Shown piece after piece: positions 30,563 through 38,219 of a stretch of DNA of 44,025 nucleotides (its first letter is position 1; each line of letters starts with the position of its first letter). The DNA comes from an uncultured Clostridia bacterium. Its GTDB lineage: Bacteria; Bacillota; Clostridia; TANB77; CAG-508. The stretch covers positions 1-44,025 of the forward strand of contig CAQUBD010000002.1 of the NCBI GenBank assembly GCA_948891265.1, given 5' to 3'. The notes beneath the pieces were generated by a model. The model did no database searches, had not been told where the DNA came from, and worked only from the letters and a program-made list of their open reading frames with translations. A program made the translations under genes and the position numbers.

Positions 30563-31867
30563 ATGGAAGAAGAAAATGCAATTAAAGAAAAGCAAGGGAG
30601 CTATGTTACAGGAGTAATAGGAGCAATAATAGGAGGATCAATTGCAACTATACCTTGGATATTAGCATATGTATATGGAGGAATGATGCTATCAATATTA
30701 GCAGCACTGATTGCAGCAGGAGAATTTTATGGGTATAAAATATTGAAAGGACGAATCAATAAAGGATTACCAGCAATATTAATGGTATTAGCACTTATAA
30801 TAGTAACAGTAGCTACTTTAGTTGTAATACCAGGATTACTAATTCAAAAAGAAGGAATTAATGTTAGCATAACAAATATTCAAAGACTATATGAAAATCA
30901 AGAATTTACAACAGCTATGATGAAAGATTTTGCAATATCAGTAATATTTACAATATTAGGAGCAAGCATAATAACATCAAATATAAAAAAACAAATACAA
31001 AATAGTGATGGAAATGAAAAAAACATAAAATTAGAACTTAATAATTCTCAAGAAGCAATGGAAATTAGAAAAAGTGCAATAGAACTAGTAAAACCAGTTT
31101 TTGAGAAATATAAAGCATTAGATCCTGAGAATACGATTTTAAAAGAAGAAGTTTTAGCAGAAATTGAAAGTCAAAGAGCAAAACAATCATTTAATTATTT
31201 AAAACAACAAGGAATAATAAAGAAGATTAAAGGAAAATTCTATTATTCAGAAGAAGATGAAAATAAGCAAGAAAACAAGAAAATGGCTACATGGAAAAAA
31301 ATATTTTTAATTATAGTTATTATATTATTTGCTATTACTATGGTAGCAGCAGTAATGGATAATACTACAACATCAAATGTAGCTTATCAAGATGAACATG
31401 TAAGTTTTGAAATAGGAAAAGAATGGAATAAATCAGAATCAGAGCATGAAAACGAATGGGATTTTTATAAATATATTAATACAGTACCAGTATTAAATTC
31501 TGAAAATACAATATCTGATAATGATTATTCATCATATCCAGCTGGTATAAATGTATATTATGATAAAACAGATGGAGAAAATGTAAAAAGTATAGAAGAT
31601 ATAAAAACAAATTTACAAACAAATTTTGATAATATGCAAGATAAACCAGATACATTAGATATGAATATTTTAAAGACTACAGAAAATTACGATTTGTTAA
31701 AAGTTAAAATAATTTATAATAGTCAACCCGAAGAAATTTTATATTACTATTATGTTTTAAATGAAGATGAACTATTATGTATTACAGCTTTTAGTTTTAA
31801 TCTAAAAGACGAAACAGCTATTGAAAAAGAAGCTGACAAACTAGTAAATTCATTTAAATGGTTATAA
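30563..31867 (+). CDS. Unknown membrane protein with N-terminal multi-helix and C-terminal exported domain
   Basis: 434 residues. Four hydrophobic helices lie within residues 14-145, beginning with a Gly-rich GVIGAIIGGSIATIPWILAYVYGG segment. A cytoplasmic region (about 150-238) with SFNYLKQQGIIKKIKGKFYY resembles a small winged-helix fold. Another helix follows (about 244-268), then an extracytoplasmic domain (about 275-434) with alternating hydrophobic strands. I do not recognise the family. It occupies the place before spoIIIAB where spoIIIAA is normally found, but contains no AAA+ motifs. AGGAGG precedes the ATG; own promoter. Confidence 0.65.
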   Translation: MEEENAIKEKQGSYVTGVIGAIIGGSIATIPWILAYVYGGMMLSILAALIAAGEFYGYKILKGRINKGLPAILMVLALIIVTVATLVVIPGLLIQKEGINVSITNIQRLYENQEFTTAMMKDFAISVIFTILGASIITSNIKKQIQNSDGNEKNIKLELNNSQEAMEIRKSAIELVKPVFEKYKALDPENTILKEEVLAEIESQRAKQSFNYLKQQGIIKKIKGKFYYSEEDENKQENKKMATWKKIFLIIVIILFAITMVAAVMDNTTTSNVAYQDEHVSFEIGKEWNKSESEHENEWDFYKYINTVPVLNSENTISDNDYSSYPAGINVYYDKTDGENVKSIEDIKTNLQTNFDNMQDKPDTLDMNILKTTENYDLLKVKIIYNSQPEEILYYYYVLNEDELLCITAFSFNLKDETAIEKEADKLVNSFKWL

Positions 31868-31950
31868 AAAATATATATGAATAAAAAATAGGTTCTAAAA
31901 TAAAAAGACAAGCATATAATATTAAAAATAAAATGCAAGGAGAAAACAAA

Positions 31951-32461
31951 ATGCAGTTTATTAAATATTGTATGCTTTTTTTTGTATTTATAGCTTCAAC
32001 TTTAATAGGAAAATACATATCTCAAAAATATAGATATAGATTAGAAGAACTAGAAGAAATAAAAAATGCATTAAACATATTCAAATCTAAAATAAAGTTC
32101 ACATATGAACCAATACCAAATATATTTAAAGAAATATCGATAAATAGCAATGAAAATATATCAAATCTATTTAAAAATGCGAAAGAGAAGATGAATAATA
32201 AAACCGCAGCTATATCATGGGAAGAAGCAACGGAAGAATTTGAAGGAAATTTAAATAAAGATGATAAAAAAGTCATAAAAATGCTTTCTAAATTATTGCG
32301 GAACAACAGATGTAGAAGGACAATTAAGTCAAATTGAAGTAACACAGACTTTTTTAAACGAACAAATTAGACAAGCTCAGGAAGAAAAAAACAAAAATGA
32401 AAAATTATATAAAAAATTGGGGATGACGATTGGGCTAGCTATTGTGATTATATTAGTTTAA
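31951..32461 (+). CDS. spoIIIAB: Stage III sporulation protein AB, apparent +1 frameshift at a CGG codon
   Basis: SpoIIIAB is a membrane protein of the forespore feeding-channel complex. From ATG 31951 (after AAGGAG) it reads MQFIKYCMLFFVFIAS (membrane helix), then YRLEELEEIKNALNIFKSKIKF and ISWEEATEEFE, up to KMLSKLL. Zero frame stops 13 codons after the CGG; skipping the C at 32299 gives GTTDVEGQLSQIEVTQTF and a C-terminal helix ending in TIGLAIVIILV at 32461. The corrected 169 residues equal the usual length of about 170 with both terminal helices. The gene leads the spoIIIA cluster, 20 bp before spoIIIAC. Confidence 0.88.
32299..32301 (+). other. In-frame CGG at the spoIIIAB frame change
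   Basis: Context TTG-CGG-AAC in zero frame, TTG-(C)-GGA-ACA in the productive frame, giving the LG(T/K)(T/S)D motif of SpoIIIAB. It is the only in-frame CGG in the whole spoIIIA cluster. Confidence 0.85.
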
Positions 32462-32481
32462 ATATGAAGGGTGAGATAAAT

Positions 32482-32676
32482 ATGAGTATAGATTTATTAT
32501 TTAAAATAGCAGCAATAGGAATACTAGTAGCTGTATTATATCAAGTTTTAGTAAGAGCAGGAAGAGAAGATCAAGCGATGATGACAACACTTGCAGGGCT
32601 TGTTATAGTATTGACAATGGTAATTAAGGAAATAAGTGGTTTATTTGATACTGTAAGGACATTATTTAATTTATAG
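32482..32676 (+). CDS. spoIIIAC: Stage III sporulation protein AC
   Basis: 64 residues, two transmembrane helices, beginning MSIDLLFKIAAIGILVAVLYQVL with the GREDQAMMTTLAGLVIVL segment typical of SpoIIIAC. A subunit of the SpoIIIA-SpoIIQ channel in the mother-cell membrane. An ORF start at 32464 exists, but GGGTGAG at 32470-32476 fits the ATG at 32482. Tightly packed between spoIIIAB and spoIIIAD. Confidence 0.92.
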   Translation: MSIDLLFKIAAIGILVAVLYQVLVRAGREDQAMMTTLAGLVIVLTMVIKEISGLFDTVRTLFNL

Positions 32677-32708
32677 AATACAATTTTTAAGGAGTTGATT
32701 TAAGGTAT

Positions 32709-33095
32709 ATGGAAATTATAAAGATAATTGGAATCGCACTAATATCCTTAATTATTATTATAATGTTAAAACAATATAGACCAGAATATGCTATTTTTAT
32801 AAGCTTAATGACAGGAGTGTTAATACTTCTGATTGTTATGGATAGATTAACAGGAATAATAAATTTAATACAATCAATTCAAAGTAAATTTTCTATAAAT
32901 ACACAATTTATAGCTTTATTAATAAAAATTACAGGAATAGCATTTCTTTCTGAGTTTGCTGTGAGCATTTGTAAAGATTCTGGTGAAGCAGCAATTGCTA
33001 ATAAAATAGAGCTTGGAAGCAAAATAATAATTATATCAATGTCAATTCCTATAATATCTAGTTTATTAGAAATTATATTAAAGATTTTGCCTTAA
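32709..33095 (+). CDS. spoIIIAD: Stage III sporulation protein AD
   Basis: 128 residues, hydrophobic, with four predicted helices. Family segments: MLKQYRPEYAIFISLMTGVLILL near 20-42, LLIKITGIAFLSEFAVSICKDSGEAAIANKIELGSKIIII near 70-109. Homologous to spoIIIAC with an added N-terminal pair of helices. AAGGAG lies somewhat far (about 14 nt) from the ATG. Part of the spoIIIA cluster. Confidence 0.95.
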   Translation: MEIIKIIGIALISLIIIIMLKQYRPEYAIFISLMTGVLILLIVMDRLTGIINLIQSIQSKFSINTQFIALLIKITGIAFLSEFAVSICKDSGEAAIANKIELGSKIIIISMSIPIISSLLEIILKILP

Positions 33096-33135
33096 AATAT
33101 GATAAGAAATATCCTTTAAGGGAGGTAAAACAAAT

Positions 33136-34299
33136 GTGAAAAAACAAAAGATAATATTTATTTTTATAATTATTGTTTTATTTACAATATTAAATCCTAC
33201 AATTGTTTATAGTAATAGTGTTAATGAAAATACTATACAAAGTCAAGAAGAAAGTTTTGGAATAAGTTCTTTTATAGAAGAGTCTAAACAATATAGTGGA
33301 GAGTTTTTTAGTGACATAGATATAAAAGAAATTTTAGATTCTGCCATAAAAGGAGAAATAAATAATACTACTATATATAAAAAAGCTTTAAGTTTATTAG
33401 GCACAGAAATTCAAATTAGCATAAAAAGCTTAATAAGCATTTTAGCAATTATAATAATACATAGCATTTTAAAAGCAGTAAGTGAGAGCTTAGAAAACGA
33501 CAATATATCGAAATTAATTTATTATGTTCAATATATAGCAATTGTAACGATTATTATGAGTAATTTTTCAGATGTTATAAATTTAGTAAAAGAAACTACA
33601 ATAAATTTAATAGGATTCATGAATACACTAATACCAATTTTAGTATCATTAATGATATATACAGGAAGTATAACAACAACAAGCATATTAGAACCAATAA
33701 TTTTATTTATGGTCAATTTTATAGGAAATTTAGTACAAGATATATTGATACCACTAATACTAATAATTACAGCAATAAGCATAATTTCTAAGATTTCTGA
33801 TAAAGTCCAAATTGAAAAGATTTCGAAGTTTCTAAAATCAAGTACCGTATGGTTTTTAGGGCTAATTTTAACAATATTTGTTGGAATTGTATCTTTAGAA
33901 GGAACTTTATCGAGTTCTATTGATGGTATAACAGCAAAAACAGCAAAAACTATTGTGAGCTCAGCTGTACCAGTTGTTGGCAAAATACTTGGAGATGTTG
34001 TAGATAGTGTTTTGGGATGTGGAGTAATTTTAAAAAATGCAGTTGGTTTTTTAGGTGTAATAATTATTATTGGAATATGTATTTTACCGATTTTAAAATT
34101 AACAGTTTTAACTATTTGTTATAAGCTAGTTGCAAGTGTTAGCGAAGTAATTGCAGATACTAAAATTGTAAAATTATTGGACCAAATTGCAGATGTATTC
34201 AAAATTTTACTTGCAATTTTAGTATCGGTTTCCTTTATGGTTATTATTGGGACAACTATACTTATAAAGATGTCAAATGCGGGAATGATGTTTAGATAA
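33136..34299 (+). CDS. spoIIIAE: Stage III sporulation protein AE
   Basis: 387 residues. An N-terminal signal-like helix (residues 4-27), an extracytoplasmic segment, then about eight helices. Family blocks: LIGFMNTLIPILVSLMIYTGS, VSLEGTLSSSIDGITAKTAKTIVSSAVPVVGKILGDVVDSVLGCGVILKNAVG and the C-terminal FMVIIGTTILIKMSNAG. Largest membrane subunit of the SpoIIIA complex, proposed to resemble secretion-system export gates. The start is GTG at 33136 after GGAGGT; the ATG at 33134 is out of frame. Confidence 0.95.
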   Translation: MKKQKIIFIFIIIVLFTILNPTIVYSNSVNENTIQSQEESFGISSFIEESKQYSGEFFSDIDIKEILDSAIKGEINNTTIYKKALSLLGTEIQISIKSLISILAIIIIHSILKAVSESLENDNISKLIYYVQYIAIVTIIMSNFSDVINLVKETTINLIGFMNTLIPILVSLMIYTGSITTTSILEPIILFMVNFIGNLVQDILIPLILIITAISIISKISDKVQIEKISKFLKSSTVWFLGLILTIFVGIVSLEGTLSSSIDGITAKTAKTIVSSAVPVVGKILGDVVDSVLGCGVILKNAVGFLGVIIIIGICILPILKLTVLTICYKLVASVSEVIADTKIVKLLDQIADVFKILLAILVSVSFMVIIGTTILIKMSNAGMMFR

Positions 34300-34319
34300 A
34301 TATTAATGGAGATATTAAT

Positions 34320-34982
34320 ATGATTAATTTTTTGAGTTCATGGGTGAAGAATTTGGCTTTAGCGTTAATTGTGGTTTCAATTTTAGAGATGATTCTTCCA
34401 AATAATAAAATTAAAAAATATGTAAAAATGATAATGGGACTGTATATATTATTTAGTATAATATCACCATTTATAGAAAATAGTGATAAATTGGATATTA
34501 AAAATACAGACATTTTTGAACAATATATTGAAAAAAGCTCAAGTTCAGATATTAAAGTAGATCAGAGTTCAATGAATAATAAATTAAATAAAATGTATCA
34601 AGAAGAACTTGAAAAAGATATTATAAAAAAACTTAAAGATAGAGGATACGAAGTAGAAGATTGCAAAGTATTAACTAATGCATTTGATGATGAAAAAAAT
34701 AGTGATAATGATAATGCAATAGAGAAAATAAAAATAAAAATTTCTAAAAAAATAGATAAAGCAAATACAGAGGTAAATAATTCTAATACAATAGAGAGTA
34801 AAATTATTACAGAAATACAAAAAATACAAAAAGTAGAAATTAATATCTCAGAAAATGAAGAAGATAATGGTATGAATAATGATCAAAGAGCTTCAAATAT
34901 AACAAAAACTGATATCAAAATCATAAGAGATTTTTTAATAAGTGAGTATGGGGTGAATAAAAAATGTTTAAAGATAAGTTAA
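34320..34982 (+). CDS. spoIIIAF: Stage III sporulation protein AF
   Basis: 220 residues. The two-helix N-terminus FLSSWVKNLALALIVVSILEMILPNNKIKKYVKMIMGLYILFSIISPFI (about 3-51) is the SpoIIIAF signature; the rest is a soluble, ring-building-motif-like domain with Lys/Asp/Asn-rich inserts. Component of the SpoIIIA channel. The gene overlaps spoIIIAG by 19 nt, indicating coupled translation. The weak GGAGAT site precedes the ATG. Confidence 0.9.
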   Translation: MINFLSSWVKNLALALIVVSILEMILPNNKIKKYVKMIMGLYILFSIISPFIENSDKLDIKNTDIFEQYIEKSSSSDIKVDQSSMNNKLNKMYQEELEKDIIKKLKDRGYEVEDCKVLTNAFDDEKNSDNDNAIEKIKIKISKKIDKANTEVNNSNTIESKIITEIQKIQKVEINISENEEDNGMNNDQRASNITKTDIKIIRDFLISEYGVNKKCLKIS

Positions 34983-35599
34983 AAACATTAATTAACAACA
35001 ATGTATGTAATGACGAAAATAAAAATACTAAAAACAATAAAAAGAAAATAGAAAATTTAGTTTTTCTAATAATTGTTTTTATAATCACTATTGTAATAAT
35101 AAACTATATATGGAATGGAAATAAAAATTCTAATAAAACAATAACAAATTCCGCAGGAAAACAATTAGCTATAACTCAAAAAAGTCAAGAATCAAATAAT
35201 ATAAATAATCAAATATCTTTAGAAAAAAGGCTTGAAGAAATTCTAAGTAAAATAAGTGGAACAGGAAATGTAAAAGTTTTTATTAATTATTCTGAATCAA
35301 GTGAAACTGTTGCAATGTATAATGAAAATTCAAAAACAAGTATAACAGAAGAAACTGATACATCAGGAGGAGTAAGAAAAGTAGAAGAAACAGATTCACA
35401 AAAAGAAATTGTGTATCAGGAAAATGGCAATGATAAAATACCTATTGTGCAAAAAACTATTGAACCTAAAATAGAAGGAGCAATTATTACAGCAAAAGGC
35501 GCTTCAAATATAAATATAAAAACAAATATAATTCAGGCAGTTGAAGCGGCAACTGGGCTTGCTACGCACAAAATACAAGTGTTTGAAATGTCAAATTAG
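34964..35599 (+). CDS. spoIIIAG: Stage III sporulation protein AG
   Basis: 211 residues. A cytoplasmic basic/Asn-rich N-terminus, a membrane helix (about 27-46), then the ring-building domain. Conserved segments are LEEILSKISGTGNVKVFINYSES near 87-109 and the C-terminal ITAKGASNINIKTNIIQAVEAATGLATHKIQVF. In B. subtilis SpoIIIAG forms a 30-subunit ring of the feeding tube. The 19-nt overlap with spoIIIAF and 20-nt gap to spoIIIAH support one transcript. Confidence 0.94.
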   Translation: MFKDKLKTLINNNVCNDENKNTKNNKKKIENLVFLIIVFIITIVIINYIWNGNKNSNKTITNSAGKQLAITQKSQESNNINNQISLEKRLEEILSKISGTGNVKVFINYSESSETVAMYNENSKTSITEETDTSGGVRKVEETDSQKEIVYQENGNDKIPIVQKTIEPKIEGAIITAKGASNINIKTNIIQAVEAATGLATHKIQVFEMSN

Positions 35600-35619
35600 A
35601 TTTAAAGGAGAGTTAATAT

Positions 35620-36249
35620 ATGAAAATGTTTAAGAAAAATCAGGTTGTAATTTATGTTATTGCTTTAATGCTAGTAGTTGCAGGATATCTAAATTTTACT
35701 GCCACTAATGACCTAAATACTGCTATTCAAACAAGTAGTAGTGAAGAAGAATTAACAAAAATGGCTAATATAGGTGATGCACAATTAGTTAGTAGCAATG
35801 TTGTAAGTGAGAACAATGTTATTGAAGACAATAATAATATTGTCAAAAATGAAATAATAGAGGAAAATACAATATATACAAATAGTAATGCTTCAAGTGA
35901 TGATTCAGAGTACTTTTCTAAATCCAAATTAGAAAGAGAAACTATGTATTCTCAAATGTTAGAAACTTATGAAAAAGTCCTAAATAGTACAAATTCTTTA
36001 GAAACTCAAAAACAAGCTGCTTCTGAAGAAATCTCTAAAATTAATAATACTAAAAATAGAATAATGATTTGCGAAAACTTAATTAAAATTAAAGGATTCA
36101 ATAATGTAATAATCTTTGTTAACGGAGATAGCATTAATGTTATAGTTGAAGATGAACAATTAAGTCCAGAAGAAGTTGCACAGATTCAAAATATTGTTTC
36201 TAGAGAGATGAGTGTAAAAATAGAAAATATACATATTTCTAATAAATAG
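35620..36249 (+). CDS. spoIIIAH: Stage III sporulation protein AH
   Basis: 209 residues: an N-terminal membrane helix (NQVVIYVIALMLVVAGYLNF, about residues 7-26), a variable Ser/Asn linker, then the YscJ/FliF-like ring-building domain with KLERETMYSQMLETYEKVLNS and GFNNVIIFVNGDSINVIVEDEQLSPEEVAQIQNIV. SpoIIIAH binds forespore SpoIIQ (16677) across the intermembrane space. Last gene of the cluster; AAAGGAG precedes the ATG. No clear terminator is seen before the convergent regulator gene. Confidence 0.95.
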   Translation: MKMFKKNQVVIYVIALMLVVAGYLNFTATNDLNTAIQTSSSEEELTKMANIGDAQLVSSNVVSENNVIEDNNNIVKNEIIEENTIYTNSNASSDDSEYFSKSKLERETMYSQMLETYEKVLNSTNSLETQKQAASEEISKINNTKNRIMICENLIKIKGFNNVIIFVNGDSINVIVEDEQLSPEEVAQIQNIVSREMSVKIENIHISNK

Positions 36250-36288
36250 TATATAAATACATATATAGTAAAGATAATGAACTTGTGG

Positions 36289-36495
36289 CTATGCAGTATG
36301 CTCTGTAAGAGATTTTATATATTTACCAATTTCTTCATTGGTTAAATCTAATTCAATAATTAATCTCTTAAGAATATCTCTTCGTGGAAATGCTTGTTCA
36401 TTATCTATTCTTACATATTGTCTTAGGCTTATTCCAAGTTTTTCAGCCATTTGTTCTTGAGTATAATGTTTATAGTTTCTTTTTTCCTTTATCAT
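36289..36495 (-). CDS. Small XRE-family helix-turn-helix regulator
   Basis: 68 residues. The helix-turn-helix spans about 12-45: YTQEQMAEKLGISLRQYVRIDNEQAFPRRDILKRLI, followed by a short helical tail. AAGGTGG precedes the start. It converges with spoIIIAH and diverges from the pilin-like gene, so it might regulate itself or the gene at 36658, whose promoter begins 92 bp away. Target unknown. Confidence 0.8.
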   Translation of the reverse strand: MIKEKRNYKHYTQEQMAEKLGISLRQYVRIDNEQAFPRRDILKRLIIELDLTNEEIGKYIKSLTEHTA

Positions 36496-36586
36496 ATAAC
36501 CACCTTCATTTAAAAATTGTTTAATTTTTTATATGTTTAATGTATTTATATATAAACTTTTTAACATAATTTTAAATAAAAATATA

Positions 36587-36615
36587 TTGACTTTTAATGT
36601 AACTATTTATATAAT
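36587..36615 (+). promoter_or_regulatory. Promoter of the pilin-like gene
   Basis: TTGACT (36587-36592), 17-nt spacer, TATAAT (36610-36615). Confidence 0.8.
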
Positions 36616-36657
36616 AAAATTGTTGTAAAACGATATATATGTAAAGGAGCGTAAAAA

Positions 36658-38112
36658 ATGAAAAGAACTAAAGATAAAAATGAAGGAATAACATTGATTG
36701 CACTTGTTATAACCATTATAATTCTTTTGATTTTAGCAGGGATAACAATATCATCATTAATGGGAAATGGACTATTTGAAAAAGCAAATAATGCATCAGA
36801 AAAAAGTAAGCAAGCAGAAGCAGAAGAATTAGTAAAACTAGCAGTATTTGAAAGTATTGGAGATAATGGAAAAATAAATTTGGATATATTAAAAAACAGA
36901 TTAAAGCAATTAGGGGCAACAGGGATACAAGAGACTTTACCAATGACAGTAAAACTAAATGGAACAGATATAAAAATAGACGAAAATGGAAATGTGATAG
37001 TTATAGGTTCTACACAAGGTGACGAAGAAAATACAGGTGGAACTAATCAAGGTGGAGATAATCCAGCAATACCAGAGGAACCAAAGTTACCAACAAAAAT
37101 AAAAGAAGCAAAAGAAATACAAACTGAGTTTAAAGAAACAACAACATTAAAAGATGATAAAGATAATGAAGTAACAATACCAGCGGGATTCAAGGTAGCG
37201 GCAGATTCAGGAGATAGTGTACAACAAGGTATAGTAATAGAAGATGTAAGTGCATCAGGAGATGAAAATGTAAAGGGAAGTCAATTTGTATGGATACCAG
37301 TAGGAAAAGTAAAAAAAGATGATGGAAACATAAGTAACATAACATTAGGTAGATATACATTTGATACTACTACTGGAGAACCAACTTTGCAACAATCAGC
37401 AGATAATTATATGGAAGAAGTTATAATAGATTCATACTGCTCAGAGCTTTCAACATATCGAGAAGGAATACCAAGTGCTGGCGTAGATGGATTAAATGCA
37501 ACAGCAAAAAATTTAAAAAGTTTTGTAGAAAAAACACAACATTATGGTGGTTTTTACCTTGCTAGATATGAAGCGTCATATGCAAGTGGATATGATATTT
37601 CAAGCAGTACTCCTTATACAAATGCAAAATGTGCATCTAAAATATCAGTAGCTAATAGTACAGATAGTATGAGTTATGATACAGGTACATTATGGCACTT
37701 CGTAAATGAATTAAATGCATCAAAAGTAGCAATAAATACATATGCCAATAGCTTTAGCGTAAAAAGTGATTTAGTAAATAGTTATGCATGGGACACAGCC
37801 ATAGTATATATTCAAAAGATGGGAAATGATAACTATGCTAATCAAAAAGATGGAAATGGAACATTAAAAAATACAGGAGAAACAGGCGACGAAAAATGTA
37901 AAATATTTGATATGGCAAGTAACCTACGTGAGTTAACTACAGAGTATAGTAAAAGTAAAAGTTCTGATACTATTGAAGCTTATCCTGTGCTTACTAGGGG
38001 CGGATTATATAAAGATATTTATTGGAACTGGGTATGCAAACGCGGGAGTTTTGGGGTTTTGAATTTGGCATTCGGTTACAATGGATTTCGCCCACTACTT
38101 TATATAATATAA
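36658..38112 (+). CDS. Type IV pilin-like surface protein with FGE/SUMF1-type C-type-lectin domain
   Basis: 484 residues. Residues 8-35 (NEGITLIALVITIIILLILAGITI) are a type III signal peptide/pilin helix: Gly before ITLIALVI is the prepilin cleavage position and the mature helix would pack in a filament or insert in the membrane. A Gly/Asn/Pro linker (about 120-145) leads to a domain with GSQFVWIPVGKV, GGFYLARYEASYA, YAWDTAIVYIQKMG, DMASNLRELTTEY and RGG ... GFRPLLYI, the pattern of formylglycine-generating-enzyme-like domains, which have the C-type-lectin fold. It is probably a binding or adhesion protein, not an enzyme. The last 25 codons are richer in G/C, as discussed in the findings. 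AAAGGAG precedes the ATG. Confidence 0.8.
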   Translation: MKRTKDKNEGITLIALVITIIILLILAGITISSLMGNGLFEKANNASEKSKQAEAEELVKLAVFESIGDNGKINLDILKNRLKQLGATGIQETLPMTVKLNGTDIKIDENGNVIVIGSTQGDEENTGGTNQGGDNPAIPEEPKLPTKIKEAKEIQTEFKETTTLKDDKDNEVTIPAGFKVAADSGDSVQQGIVIEDVSASGDENVKGSQFVWIPVGKVKKDDGNISNITLGRYTFDTTTGEPTLQQSADNYMEEVIIDSYCSELSTYREGIPSAGVDGLNATAKNLKSFVEKTQHYGGFYLARYEASYASGYDISSSTPYTNAKCASKISVANSTDSMSYDTGTLWHFVNELNASKVAINTYANSFSVKSDLVNSYAWDTAIVYIQKMGNDNYANQKDGNGTLKNTGETGDEKCKIFDMASNLRELTTEYSKSKSSDTIEAYPVLTRGGLYKDIYWNWVCKRGSFGVLNLAFGYNGFRPLLYII

Positions 38113-38141
38113 CTATTCGAAGAGTAATATGAATAAAAAAC

Positions 38142-38179
38142 AAAAGCACAAGTTTTTAAAAAAGTCTTGTGCTTTTTTT
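38142..38179 (+). terminator. Terminator of the pilin-like gene
   Basis: AAAAGCACAAG (38142-38152) pairs with CTTGTGCTTTT (38166-38176), followed by T. Confidence 0.9.
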
Positions 38180-38195
38180 GTTTTATATATATAAT
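38167..38195 (+). promoter_or_regulatory. Possible pta promoter overlapping the terminator
   Basis: TTGTGC (38167-38172), 17-nt spacer, TATAAT (38190-38195). The -35 is the right arm of the upstream terminator. Confidence 0.45.
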
Positions 38196-38219
38196 AAGGA
38201 TATTAAAAGGAGGACTAAC

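Noticed and set aside
31900..31950. sigma-E promoter for spoIIIAB (CATATAAT near 31913)
   Set aside because: The -10 is plausible, but no convincing -35 lies 14-15 bases upstream, so it is not listed as a feature.
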